Source: Sphingobacterium sp. UBA5670
Lineage (GTDB): Bacteria; Bacteroidota; Bacteroidia; Sphingobacteriales; Sphingobacteriaceae
Reading direction: 5' to 3'
NCBI RefSeq assembly: GCF_002420705.1
Contig: NZ_DIIM01000004.1
Span: forward strand, 1-64,000
DNA: 64,000 bases
In this document: one piece after another, positions 18,510 through 27,240 of the stretch
How the letters are laid out: each line of letters starts with the position of its first letter
How positions within the stretch are numbered: the first letter of the stretch is position 1
The notes under the pieces: model-generated
The model's input: only the letters and a program-made list of their open reading frames with translations
Told to the model about the DNA's origin: nothing
Database searches by the model: none
Program-made: the position numbers and the translations under genes

Positions 18510-19727
18510 TTATAATAACTTTTTCTTCTGATTTATATTAGGCAATAGCCCTGTAACTATTCCGATTAATGGAAGATAAGCACAGATATTAAATACATAT
18601 TCGATTGACGTTTGATCTGCAAGCCAGCCCAGAACTGCTGAACCAATTCCCCCCATACCAAAAGCAAAACCAAAAAATAAACCAGCAATCATACCGACCT
18701 TTCCTGGGATGAGCTCTGTTGCATAGACCAAGATAGCAGAGAATGCAGACGAGATAATAAGACCGATTAAAATAGCGAGAATAATGGTTACCCCGAGACC
18801 GACATGTGGTAATAATAATGTGAATGGCGCCGCTCCAAGAATTGATACCCAGATAATTAGTTTGCGTCCAAAACGATCTCCCAAAGGCCCTCCTAATATA
18901 GTTCCTGCAGCAACAGAAGCAAGGAATATAAATAAATAGATTTGGGATTCTTGGACTGAAACATGGAATTTATTGATCAGATAGAAGGTGAAATAACTGG
19001 TCATCGAAGCCATGTAAAAGTATTTGGAAAAAATAAGCACTAATAGAATAACGAGCGCAAATACCACCTTCGACTTTGGCAGATCTGATTTTAAGGCACT
19101 GACGGAAGCTGTATGTGTTTTAGGTTTGAGATGTATCTGATACCAATTGCCGACATAAGTAAGAATCATAACAGCTACAATGGCCAACACACCAAACACA
19201 CCGATGTATTGCTGCCCCAATGGGATAACTATAAGTGCCACAAGCAGCGGGCCAATGGCACCACCGGCATTACCTCCGACTTGAAAAATTGACTGCGCGA
19301 GGCCTTTTTTTCCTCCAGAAGCTAAATGGGCAACACGGGAAGCTTCCGGATGAAAGATGGACGAGCCCATTCCAATTAGACTCACGGAAAGGAGAATGTA
19401 AATAAAGTTTGATGCAAATGAAATGCATATCAAACCTGCCAAAGAGAAAAGCATACCAATGGCGAGCGAACGGGGAGTAGGTTTTTTATCTGTGTACAAG
19501 CCGACGAAGGGTTGTAAAATAGAGGCCGTAAGTTGAAAAACCAATGTAATAATACCAATTTGGGTAAAACTAAGCGCGTAATTTGATTTCAACATGGGGT
19601 ACACCGCGGGAATGACAGATTGAATCAAGTCGTTGAGCAAGTGTGAAATACTAATTGCAAATAAGATAGGATAGACGGTCTCGGAACTTTTCCAAGCGCC
19701 ACTTGGATTTAATGATTGTGTTTTCAT
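18510..19727 (-). CDS. fsr: MFS exporter, fosmidomycin-resistance (Fsr) type
   Basis: 405 residues from the ATG at 19727; an ATG five codons upstream (19742) is possible, but it would put the operator-like site in the ribosome-binding position. Twelve hydrophobic segments. The sequence closely follows E. coli Fsr: ISHLLNDLIQS at the first helix, TQIGIITLVFQLTASILQP, MGSSIFHPEASRVAHLASGG and LAQSIFQVGGNAGGAIGP (motifs taken piecewise). Fsr-type proteins export fosmidomycin and other small molecules. A 13-base sequence shared with the upstream of the neighbouring GntR gene lies just before it, so it is probably controlled by that regulator. Confidence 0.88.
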   Translation of the reverse strand: MKTQSLNPSGAWKSSETVYPILFAISISHLLNDLIQSVIPAVYPMLKSNYALSFTQIGIITLVFQLTASILQPFVGLYTDKKPTPRSLAIGMLFSLAGLICISFASNFIYILLSVSLIGMGSSIFHPEASRVAHLASGGKKGLAQSIFQVGGNAGGAIGPLLVALIVIPLGQQYIGVFGVLAIVAVMILTYVGNWYQIHLKPKTHTASVSALKSDLPKSKVVFALVILLVLIFSKYFYMASMTSYFTFYLINKFHVSVQESQIYLFIFLASVAAGTILGGPLGDRFGRKLIIWVSILGAAPFTLLLPHVGLGVTIILAILIGLIISSAFSAILVYATELIPGKVGMIAGLFFGFAFGMGGIGSAVLGWLADQTSIEYVFNICAYLPLIGIVTGLLPNINQKKKLL

Positions 19728-19739
19728 AAAGGATATATT

Positions 19740-19759
19740 CATCAGGTCATCTGATGTTT
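19740..19759 (-). promoter_or_regulatory. Operator-like site upstream of the MFS gene
   Basis: Holds the sequence TCATCTGATGTTT (19747-19759), also found upstream of the GntR gene at 20485-20497. CATC-T-GATG is itself a palindrome, and a second arm makes CATCAG-N5-CTGATG (19740-19756). Confidence 0.6.
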
Positions 19760-19815
19760 TAAGTAATAAAAAATTTTACACTATGATTAGTCATTCTCAA
19801 GCGGTTACAATAAAA

Positions 19816-20475
19816 TTAGAGCTGTTGAATAATTCGGTTAGCAATATCGACCGCTCTGCTGACTTCTTTGTCTTTGATTGCCAACATCAGCTCCTCATGT
19901 TGTTTCTGTGAAGCCAAGAAAGGGGCTGTATCTTTATAGATAGTCATGAAAAACTTATTGACATGGATCGACAAAGTTGTATATAAGGCGGTCAGGATAT
20001 TGTTCCCACATGATTCTGCAATTGCACTGTGAAAAGCAATATCTGCATCCACACATGCAGTCAAATTTCCAGTTTCGGCATATTTAGCTCTATTTTTAAG
20101 TGCTTGTGCCATATCTTTAAGGCCTTTTGTTGTACGATTTAATGCTGCTTTTTCGATAATTCGCAATTCCAATACGTGTCTAACCTCAAAAATATCGTTA
20201 AAATTGGCTTTTTCAATTTTTGAATCGAGGGCATGATGACCAGTAGTACTCTTCACGAACGTACCTAAACCTTGTTGAACATTTAGATAGCCGGATTGAC
20301 TTAAATACTTAACAGCTTCACGAATAGTCGATCTACCGACAGCAAATTGCTTCATCAATTCCGGTTCCGCAGGAAGCTTAGATTCTACAGGGAATTCACC
20401 CAATCTGATTTTTTCTTCTATTGCGGCAGCAACTTCCTCTGCCAAGGATCTTCGTACGATAGCTTCAGTTTTCAT
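19816..20475 (-). CDS. GntR-family regulator, FadR/FCD subfamily
   Basis: 219 residues. N-terminal winged helix-turn-helix with the GntR signature (LPAEPELMKQFAVGRSTIREA, residues about 34-54), then an all-helical FCD ligand domain. Metal-binding FCD positions appear present: D-x-x-F-H in DADIAFHSAI, and the later helical histidines. FCD regulators usually respond to organic acids or sugar acids. The gene lies 74 bases upstream of the MFS exporter, same strand, and both carry the same 13-base site before their starts, which suggests autoregulation and control of the exporter. Confidence 0.88.
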   Translation of the reverse strand: MKTEAIVRRSLAEEVAAAIEEKIRLGEFPVESKLPAEPELMKQFAVGRSTIREAVKYLSQSGYLNVQQGLGTFVKSTTGHHALDSKIEKANFNDIFEVRHVLELRIIEKAALNRTTKGLKDMAQALKNRAKYAETGNLTACVDADIAFHSAIAESCGNNILTALYTTLSIHVNKFFMTIYKDTAPFLASQKQHEELMLAIKDKEVSRAVDIANRIIQQL

Positions 20476-20484
20476 ATAGTCATA

Positions 20485-20497
20485 TCATCTGATGTTT
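20485..20497 (-). promoter_or_regulatory. Operator-like site upstream of the GntR gene
   Basis: TCATCTGATGTTT, identical to 19747-19759 upstream of the MFS gene; core palindrome CATC-T-GATG. It sits 10 bases before the ATG at 20475, so binding would block initiation. Confidence 0.6.
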
Positions 20498-20678
20498 GCA
20501 AAGGTAATAGTTTTTTATAAATTCTCATTCTTTTCCAAAAGTTTGTTCAAACTAATCGAATATTGTTCGTGCCGTACCAGATATTTATTGCAGGTTTTAC
20601 AGCATTAAATTTATTGGCAGTTTTATGATAATTAACAGGGAAGATGGTCTTCCAATGTATTATTTAAAACTTAGTAAC

Positions 20679-21038
20679 ATGAAAAAATTAATGATGAGTT
20701 TCGCAGCGCTGGCCTTGATGTCATCCGCTACTTTTGCGAAGACAGGTACAAAAGCTGTAGAGAACAAGACCGCTGAAAAAACAATGATTTACAAATCCAA
20801 AGCAGCTGAGACCAATTTAAGCGTAGTCGGTGAAGCCAAAGAGATCAAATTGGGAAAATTCCGCACGCTTTGCAGATTGACGATGAGCATTTACAATACC
20901 AGCGGTCAGCTAATAGATACGCAGGTTCTCACGTACACAAGTTATGGTGCAAATGATATGTTTTATAGCAGTTGCGGCGCATGGTTCAGTGCAACCATCC
21001 AGAATTATCAAAACTATTATGGTAATCCCAATCATTAG
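20679..21038 (+). CDS. Small secreted protein of unknown function
   Basis: 119 residues from the ATG at 20679, chosen because it begins a standard signal peptide (MKKLMMSFAALALMSSATFAKTG); the frame is open 18 codons further up. The mature part is lysine-rich at first, then has two cysteines (in FRTLCRLTM and YSSCGAWF) that could form a disulfide, and a C-terminus rich in Y, N and Q (IQNYQNYYGNPNH). I recognise no family. It precedes a GLPGLI gene and a TonB-receptor-like gene on the same strand, separated by a GC-rich hairpin, so it may belong with them as a product, ligand or accessory. Confidence 0.6.
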   Translation: MKKLMMSFAALALMSSATFAKTGTKAVENKTAEKTMIYKSKAAETNLSVVGEAKEIKLGKFRTLCRLTMSIYNTSGQLIDTQVLTYTSYGANDMFYSSCGAWFSATIQNYQNYYGNPNH

Positions 21039-21062
21039 GTACTAATTAATCAAATTTATTTG

Positions 21063-21084
21063 GCGGGAGCGTTTGCGCTCTCGC
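21063..21084 (+). terminator. GC-rich hairpin between small secreted protein and GLPGLI genes
   Basis: Nine-base stem GCGGGAGCG / CGCTCTCGC (one G-T pair) with a TTTG loop and only a short T-run. It may act as a partial terminator that lets the first gene be expressed more than the two that follow. Confidence 0.6.
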
Positions 21085-21103
21085 TTAAACTTTACTCGTA
21101 ACA

Positions 21104-21895
21104 ATGAAAAAGCAACTTTTATTTCTAATGCTTACATGTGCATCGTTTACAACCTATGCGCAGAAATTACACGCCTCCTATGAATACATTCCCTCTGCTA
21201 TAGCCACTTTTAAGGAAGATGTCTATTACGAAAATGGGAGCAAAATAGCTGTACGGGATTCTGTCCCCCTTAAAACAACGGTAGGAGAAATTGAAACTCC
21301 CGACGGAGAGATAGCATCTAGCTTCTCCATGGTTCTGAATACAGGTGCCAGTTATAAACGTATTGTTATGCAACAGGCGAATGTAGATGCCCTTCAGGAA
21401 ACGCGCTCTCTCCAGGGTGTTAACTATATCGTCAATGATAATTTTCCTAAACTATCCTGGAACACAAGCTATAAGGACATTGATACCTTAGGTAAATTTA
21501 TTTGTCACAAAGCAACAACGACCTACCGTGGAACTAAGTTGACGGCATATTATACGAACGATATTCCAGTCCCTGTCGGTCCGTATAAGTTTGGCGGCCT
21601 ACCTGGGCTTATCGTAATGTTGTACAATGAAAGTGCCACGCCCAACTATTGGATGCTTAAAGAGGTATCGTATCCTTACACAGGTGATGTTCCAGTGAGT
21701 AAGTCCTATATCAGTTCTTTACCAGCATTATCTCTTCAGGAATTTGTTCAAAAAGATGAAGCTGTCATCCAGGAGCAGATGCGGATTATGGAAAGTAAAA
21801 TGCCGGCTATGGAAGGTGTAACAGTTGAAAGAAAGAGGGTTCGCGGTACAGTAGAACAAGTTTATGAATGGGAAAAATCAAATAAAGAGAACTAG
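21104..21895 (+). CDS. GLPGLI-family secreted protein
   Basis: 263 residues with a signal peptide (cleavage near TTYAQ). The family's name motif GLPGLI is at 165-170, within YKFGGLPGLIVML, preceded by the usual 'YYTNDIPVPVGPYKF' style segment and a 'CHKATTTYRGTKLTAYY' strand. The family is restricted to Bacteroidota and has no established biochemical function. It is known to sit next to a TonB-receptor-like gene, as here: the receptor ATG is only 4 bases after this stop. The two probably work together in the envelope. Confidence 0.9.
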   Translation: MKKQLLFLMLTCASFTTYAQKLHASYEYIPSAIATFKEDVYYENGSKIAVRDSVPLKTTVGEIETPDGEIASSFSMVLNTGASYKRIVMQQANVDALQETRSLQGVNYIVNDNFPKLSWNTSYKDIDTLGKFICHKATTTYRGTKLTAYYTNDIPVPVGPYKFGGLPGLIVMLYNESATPNYWMLKEVSYPYTGDVPVSKSYISSLPALSLQEFVQKDEAVIQEQMRIMESKMPAMEGVTVERKRVRGTVEQVYEWEKSNKEN

Positions 21896-21899
21896 ACTG

Positions 21900-24566
21900 A
21901 TGGCACGACGTGCATGGCTATTTGTCGGCATATGGATGACCATTTCCGTTTCACAGGCACAAGTATGTGTGAGCGGAAAGGTCACATCTGCAGGAAAACC
22001 GCTGGGTAGCGTCCGTGTTGATCTTTGTTCGGCAGATAGTAGTGGACTCGTCCAATATACCTTTACCAATCAGTTTGGGCAATATCGGTTTGACCATGTC
22101 GCATTGGATCAGATTGTTTTACGTTTTAAAGCATTGAGCTACAAGAGTCTGGATGAGCGTGTTTCGTTAAAAAAAACAGATACAATATTTAATGTGGAAC
22201 TATCTGCGGGGGGTGTCGAAAGATTGCAGGAAGTTCTTGTTCATGCAAAACGTCCTAATAGACTTGGCCGGGATACTATTGAACTTCAAACAAGTTCTTT
22301 TCTACAAGGAGATGAACGGACTGTTGAAGATCTTCTCAGGAAAATTCCAGGATTAAGCGTAGGAAATGACGGTATCATTAAGATAGGAGATAAGGAAGTC
22401 GAAAAAGTTATGGTTGAAGGGGACGATCTATTTGGTAAAGGTTATCGACTCCTTACACAAAATATGTCAGTACAGCCTTTAGAAAAGGTACAGATATTAC
22501 AAAGATATTCTAATAATAAACATCTCAAAGGTATTGAAAATTCTGATAAAGTCGCGCTGAATCTATCTCTTAAGGCGGATAGTAAAAGCCAATGGATTGG
22601 ATCGGTGGCTATTTCAGGGACACCTGTTGGTAAGCAATATTATGCCGGAAGTATCAATGTGATGAATTTTGGCAAAAAAAATAAATATTATCTGCTAAGT
22701 AGCGCCAATAATAATGGTGTTGACGCAGTCAGTAGCATCAATCATTTACTACATTCCGCTCAGTCAGATGAAGCGGGGCAAATTGGTGCTGAAGTAACTA
22801 CACCGACTATCATCGATAATAGTCTGGAACTTCCTGGATTTGACTATAGACGCACAAATTTCAATCGAGATATGTTGCATTCATTTAATGTGATCCTGAA
22901 CCCACGAGAAGATTTGAAAGTAAAATGGCTCGGTTTTGTTAACCTCACAAAAAAATCATTCTATCGCAATACCATTCAAACTTATGATGTTGAGGATATT
23001 AGTTTTACCAACAGAGAGAATAATGAGTTTAGCAAGGAGGAAAATAACTATTTTTCAAAATGGGAGATGCAATACGATATCAACAAGCGTTCAAATTTGG
23101 TTTATACTGGTAATCTGGGGTCTCTTCAAAGGAATGACAATGGGAGCATTCTTTTTAATGATGTTGCTAGCAAAGAGCTGACATGGGGTAGAGGTGTTTT
23201 GACTAACCATAATATAACACATACTTTTAAGGTTTCGCCAACCGCAGCGCTTGTCAGTTCAGTGCGCTGGATCCTGCAGCGATCTCCGCTGGATTATGGT
23301 CTAGATCAATACTATTATGAAGATCTCTTTCAAACAAAGGACGTAGCAAATGTAACACAGCATATCGAAAATGATCTCCAATATTTGGGCATTACCTCCC
23401 AGTATGTGAAGAAATCAATTCATGGCGATTATTTGGAACTGGCCCTTAGCAACGAATACAAAGATCAAAACTTGCTTACAGATCTTGTTCTCCATACCAA
23501 TGATGGTCAAGCGGTCTCACCTAATGGATTTAACAACTATTTGCAACTCAGATCCAGTAACAGCAGTATTTTGGCAAAATATACGATAAAACGTAATAAA
23601 TGGGAATTAACACCACAGCTAAAAGCGCGATTTTCAGCTAGTCGATGGGGGAGTCTATCAAATGAAAATCAGAAAAATTATCTACAATTCTCACCCAGTT
23701 TATCAACCAAATGGTCAATGTATCCTAAGGGAAGGTTAGAAGCAACATTTTCATTACAGCAGAATAATACTGAGTTAACCGATATAGTACCGAATTACTA
23801 TACCATAGGGATTAGAAATTTTGTAAAAGGACTAGACAATATTACTTTGTTAACTAATTATGGTAGTGTCATTTCTTACACGCACGGCAATTTGTTGGAT
23901 AGATTTTTTGGAAGCTTATCGCTAGGGCATCATACTTTTTCCAATTACATCAGCACCAGCAGTTTGATAAATCCCAATTTCACTATAAACCGTCAAATTG
24001 TGCTGAAGAATAAGAAGGCCTCATTTTTTAAAGCACAGCTCAATTATTACTTGAAGCCATTAAATGGTAATCTCAAGTTTGATATTGAAGGTCGTTATTC
24101 CTCCTATGAAACTGCTGTTGAACAGTTGGGTATCCGACAGGTTTGTACGGATGCCTATGATTATGGGCTTTCGTTCAGAAGTGTCTGGAGATCTCGATTG
24201 AATATCTATGCTGGTTATCGCATGGAGTCTAAATCCTATAAAGTTGAAAATAAGATGAAATTAAACAATACTTATGGCTTTCTCCAACTCTTTTTGAATA
24301 TGGGGACTGGTATACAGGCAAATTTAAAAAATGAATCTTATCGCTTTGGGGATTTTATGGGATCAAAATCTAAAGCATATTATTTTTCAGATTTTTCAAT
24401 TTCCTATGATGTAAAAAAAATTAAAACCAGATTTGATATTACCGCTAAAAATATATTTAACAATCGGACCTTTCAACAAGCTCTCCTTACAGATACTTAT
24501 CAAGCAATTACTTCATTTCAGCTTTTGCCACGCTATATATCTTTGGGAATTGATTATAGTTTTTAA
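21900..24566 (+). CDS. TonB-dependent-receptor-like outer-membrane protein with carboxypeptidase-like regulatory domain
   Basis: 888 residues from the ATG at 21900; a start at 21864 would overlap the previous gene by 32 bases and adds residues before the signal peptide (MARRAWLFVGIWMTISVSQAQ). Domain order: CarboxypepD_reg-like (VCVSGKVTSAGKPLGSVRVD start, residues about 22-105), a plug-like segment with 'TVEDLLRKIPGLSVGNDG' and 'VMVEGDDLFG', then a long beta-barrel with many aromatic girdles ending in LGIDYSF. The plug resembles that of the receptors that pair with GLPGLI proteins, not SusC: no SusC-style TonB box connector is present. Function as importer, exporter partner or receptor is open. 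Confidence 0.82.
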   Translation: MARRAWLFVGIWMTISVSQAQVCVSGKVTSAGKPLGSVRVDLCSADSSGLVQYTFTNQFGQYRFDHVALDQIVLRFKALSYKSLDERVSLKKTDTIFNVELSAGGVERLQEVLVHAKRPNRLGRDTIELQTSSFLQGDERTVEDLLRKIPGLSVGNDGIIKIGDKEVEKVMVEGDDLFGKGYRLLTQNMSVQPLEKVQILQRYSNNKHLKGIENSDKVALNLSLKADSKSQWIGSVAISGTPVGKQYYAGSINVMNFGKKNKYYLLSSANNNGVDAVSSINHLLHSAQSDEAGQIGAEVTTPTIIDNSLELPGFDYRRTNFNRDMLHSFNVILNPREDLKVKWLGFVNLTKKSFYRNTIQTYDVEDISFTNRENNEFSKEENNYFSKWEMQYDINKRSNLVYTGNLGSLQRNDNGSILFNDVASKELTWGRGVLTNHNITHTFKVSPTAALVSSVRWILQRSPLDYGLDQYYYEDLFQTKDVANVTQHIENDLQYLGITSQYVKKSIHGDYLELALSNEYKDQNLLTDLVLHTNDGQAVSPNGFNNYLQLRSSNSSILAKYTIKRNKWELTPQLKARFSASRWGSLSNENQKNYLQFSPSLSTKWSMYPKGRLEATFSLQQNNTELTDIVPNYYTIGIRNFVKGLDNITLLTNYGSVISYTHGNLLDRFFGSLSLGHHTFSNYISTSSLINPNFTINRQIVLKNKKASFFKAQLNYYLKPLNGNLKFDIEGRYSSYETAVEQLGIRQVCTDAYDYGLSFRSVWRSRLNIYAGYRMESKSYKVENKMKLNNTYGFLQLFLNMGTGIQANLKNESYRFGDFMGSKSKAYYFSDFSISYDVKKIKTRFDITAKNIFNNRTFQQALLTDTYQAITSFQLLPRYISLGIDYSF

Positions 24567-24862
24567 TGATGCCTATATCCGAAAATGCTGAAATTTGTTT
24601 GTTTTTTGTACGTCATTTTGAACTTTCGAGGAGAAAAAAGTGAAGTGTATCCCAAAAGTCTCAGCTATATCCGTATAACGGATCTTTAGGTAACATTTGT
24701 AAGATTGCTGCATGCGTTTTCGCCAAATTTAATTGGATATTTGGAAAGTTTTGATAAGAAATAACTTTATTATCTGATCGTTGAATATTGAGATATGGTG
24801 GCACACCCAATTGAAAGCTGTACAGTTATAAGCTAATTTGACAAAGAGTTAAACGTGATTTT

Positions 24863-24911
24863 ATCGTTCGTATTCGAACATTTTCTGTTCGAATACGAAC
24901 GATTTCTTTTT
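24863..24911 (+). terminator. Very strong stem-loop with T-run
   Basis: Perfect 18-base arms (24863-24880 and 24886-24903), 5-base loop TTTTC, followed by TTCTTTTTTT. As RNA it is an excellent rho-independent terminator, though about 300 bases after the nearest upstream stop. Confidence 0.75.
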
Positions 24912-24991
24912 TTATTTTTAATGTATTAAGTTGTTTTATAGCGATGTATGATTTTGGTAACAAAATTGGCATTAACCATAATGAAAAATCG

Positions 24992-25024
24992 AAAGAGCAC
25001 GACGAAAACGTGGAAACGTCTGTG
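24992..25024 (+). promoter_or_regulatory. Leader motif shared with the region upstream of 38454
   Basis: AAAGAGCA ... ACGTGGAAA ... CTGTG in order, spaced as at 38294-38323. Here CACGACG and CGTC-T-GTG can pair around the central ACGTGGAAA. It ends 24 bases before the serine-hydrolase ATG. Confidence 0.4.
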
Positions 25025-25048
25025 TGGATCATCAAATTTTAAATTATA

Positions 25049-26854
25049 ATGAACATAATAAAAGCCTTACCTATGGTCGCAATCCTTGCGATAGTGGTGT
25101 CAACAGTCTCCGCTCAAACGGGTCAACAATGGAAGAACAATATTGCCCAGGTAGAATCCAGTTTAATTCCACCTGTTCGTTTTGAGGGTGAGCCTGCCTG
25201 GAATATCCGATCACGGATGGAGTTCTATGGAGTTCCAGGAGTAAGTATAGCTGTGATTAAAGATTCTAAAGTGTTATGGACTAAAGCTTATGGCTTTGCA
25301 GATCTTGAATCGAAAACACCTGTCACCCAGAATACTTTGTTTCAGTTGGCTTCCATGAGCAAGCCTGTGAGTGCATATGCTGCTTTGAAAGAAGTAGAGC
25401 TTGGCAAGTTAAATCCAAATGTCGATGTGAATTTATATCTGAAATCTTGGAAAATCCCAGATAATGAGTTGACTAAAGTAAGAAGTGTTACACTTAAACA
25501 TATTGTCAGCCATACAGCCGGCCTTACAGTCAGTGGGTTTCCGGGCTATAAAATAACCGATCCACTTCCAACAGTTGTAGAAGTACTGAACGGTTCAAAA
25601 CCCGCCAATACAGCGATGGTTTTTGTGGATAAACTTCCAGGTGCGAATTTTCGGTATTCAGGAGGTGGGTATACGGTAATGCAGCAGATGCTTATTGATA
25701 TCGAAGGAAAGGATTATGCTAGTATTATGAATGAACGGGTACTTGTGCCCTTAGGTATGAAAAGAAGTACTTTTGCACAGCCTCTCCCCGAGACAAAAAG
25801 ACAGTTTGCTGCGACCGCTTACACTGGGGATGGCAAAAAAGTAGAAGGAGGATACCATGTCTACCCGGAACAGGCAGCGGCGGGATTATGGTCTACTGCA
25901 GCGGATTATGCTCGATTCGTTATCGATATTCAACGTACCTTAAGTGGCAAAAGCAATACCGTAATTTCTCGGAAGACAGCAGAAGAATTTACTAGTGCCT
26001 ATATTGAGCCTATAATAGGCTTAGGCGTTTTTTTGGAGAATTATGATGACGCAGCTTATTTTTGCCATGGCGGCTGGAACGAAGGCTTCAGTTCTTATTT
26101 TGTTGGAAACAAGACAAGTGGAGATGGGGTTGTCATCCTCACGAATACAAACAAACCCGAATTTATCAGCGAACTCGTGCGTGCAGTCGCATTAACTTAT
26201 CAATGGCAAAAATACTTAGCTCCAGTCAATAAAATTGTGCCATTAAGTAATCATGAGCTGCAAGCCAATGTTGGACGCTATAGGTCTGACAAATATGGAT
26301 TTATAAAAGTTTACGAGGAAAATGGTAAACTCATGTCTGTTCAAAATCTAGAAAGACCGGTAGAATTAATTAAAGTGGCTGTCGATACATTTGCTATGCG
26401 AGATCGAAATGTGAAGATTGTTTTCCCAAAAGATACCCAAACGAATCAATATGAGCTTGTACAAATCTTGCGTGATAAAAGGATTTATTCCAGAAACCCA
26501 AAACTTAAAGCGGAAGATGTAATTCCTTTGGAATTAATTTTGGAAGGAAATTATGATGAGGCAGTAAAAGCTTATCAAAAAGCAAAGGAAGCAGATCGTG
26601 AACACGAATTGCTCTCGGAAGGTTTTTTGAATGGTACGGGCTATGAGTTGCTCAGTCAGCATAAAATGGATCAGGCTATTCAAATGTTCAGGGTTAACAC
26701 GATCTTATATCCAAAAAGTGAAAATGTTTATGACAGTTTAGGCGAAGCCTATCTGAAATCAGGCCAAAAGGCTAAAGCAAAAGAGAATTATCAAAAGGTT
26801 CTAGAAATTAATCCAAAAAACGAGAAGGTTGTCAAGATTTTAGAAACGTTATAA
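25049..26854 (+). CDS. Beta-lactamase-family serine hydrolase with C-terminal TPR repeats
   Basis: 601 residues. Signal peptide (cleavage near VSAQT), then a class C beta-lactamase/esterase fold. The nucleophile is S102 in S102-M-S-K105 (LASMSKPVS), with the YSGGGY element for the Y-x-N position and CHGGWNEGF as the third H-x-G motif. After about residue 400 comes a lipocalin-like segment ('LQANVGRYRSDKYGFIKV'), and from about 505 two to three TPR repeats (YDSLGEAYLKSGQKAKA). Such enzymes act as D-Ala-D-Ala carboxypeptidases, esterases or peptidases; no substrate can be read. Exported, periplasmic. A short acidic gene follows after 39 bases. Confidence 0.85.
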   Translation: MNIIKALPMVAILAIVVSTVSAQTGQQWKNNIAQVESSLIPPVRFEGEPAWNIRSRMEFYGVPGVSIAVIKDSKVLWTKAYGFADLESKTPVTQNTLFQLASMSKPVSAYAALKEVELGKLNPNVDVNLYLKSWKIPDNELTKVRSVTLKHIVSHTAGLTVSGFPGYKITDPLPTVVEVLNGSKPANTAMVFVDKLPGANFRYSGGGYTVMQQMLIDIEGKDYASIMNERVLVPLGMKRSTFAQPLPETKRQFAATAYTGDGKKVEGGYHVYPEQAAAGLWSTAADYARFVIDIQRTLSGKSNTVISRKTAEEFTSAYIEPIIGLGVFLENYDDAAYFCHGGWNEGFSSYFVGNKTSGDGVVILTNTNKPEFISELVRAVALTYQWQKYLAPVNKIVPLSNHELQANVGRYRSDKYGFIKVYEENGKLMSVQNLERPVELIKVAVDTFAMRDRNVKIVFPKDTQTNQYELVQILRDKRIYSRNPKLKAEDVIPLELILEGNYDEAVKAYQKAKEADREHELLSEGFLNGTGYELLSQHKMDQAIQMFRVNTILYPKSENVYDSLGEAYLKSGQKAKAKENYQKVLEINPKNEKVVKILETL

Positions 26855-26893
26855 AACGAATGCAATGAGCTATTTTTTTGTTAATTTGCATCC

Positions 26894-27160
26894 ATGTCAA
26901 ACCAAGCAAATAATTATCAATTATTTTCCGAAAAGATCTTATCGCTTTGGAAAAGCCAGGACGTATCTTATATTAAAGTAGAAGAGCTTTCTATCGTTGA
27001 GGGAATAACTTTCTTTGAGCTTATACCGGACTCCGAACTTTTGGATGACGGAGGAGCGGAAACCCTTTATGCCATAGACTCTGAGGATGTTGAAGACATG
27101 CTTGTATTTAACAAAAATATCAAGTTTGTTGTTCACGATATTTATTTGGATGAAGATTAG
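26894..27160 (+). CDS. Small acidic protein of unknown function
   Basis: 88 residues with no signal peptide and no membrane segment, very acidic towards the end (DDGGAETLYAIDSEDVEDM ... DEDMD-like tail HDIYLDED). I recognise no family. It is 39 bases after the serine hydrolase and precedes a perfect 15-base hairpin. Coding potential is supported by its length, the conserved-looking hydrophobic spacing and its fit between gene and terminator. Confidence 0.6.
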   Translation: MSNQANNYQLFSEKILSLWKSQDVSYIKVEELSIVEGITFFELIPDSELLDDGGAETLYAIDSEDVEDMLVFNKNIKFVVHDIYLDED

Positions 27161-27173
27161 TGCGTTTATTAGT

Positions 27174-27210
27174 TTAAGATCTGCAATAGCGTTTTTATTG
27201 CAGATCTTAA
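27174..27210. terminator. Perfect 15-base stem-loop between convergent genes
   Basis: Arms 27174-27188 and 27196-27210 (TTAAGATCTGCAATA and its complement), 7-base loop. T-runs are weak, but its position between convergent stops points to a terminator. Confidence 0.65.
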
Positions 27211-27240
27211 ACGACAGCATCAAGCTGGTCTAGGGATGAC

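Larger units (their letters stand above)
24567..25048 (+). other. Intergenic region with palindrome and shared leader motif
   Basis: 482 bases without a supportable gene. It contains a small dyad ATCCG-N5-CGGAT near 24676-24690, an 18-base perfect stem-loop (24863-24903), and a 33-base leader motif at 24992-25024 that recurs upstream of 38454. The reverse-strand frame across 24826-25035 is formed partly by the palindrome and is not a gene. Confidence 0.5.

Noticed and set aside
24826..25035. 69-codon reverse frame in the gap after the TonB-receptor-like gene
   Set aside because: It reads through the 18-base palindrome (giving the repeated ENVRIRT/IRT pattern) and has no start signal or homologue pattern.
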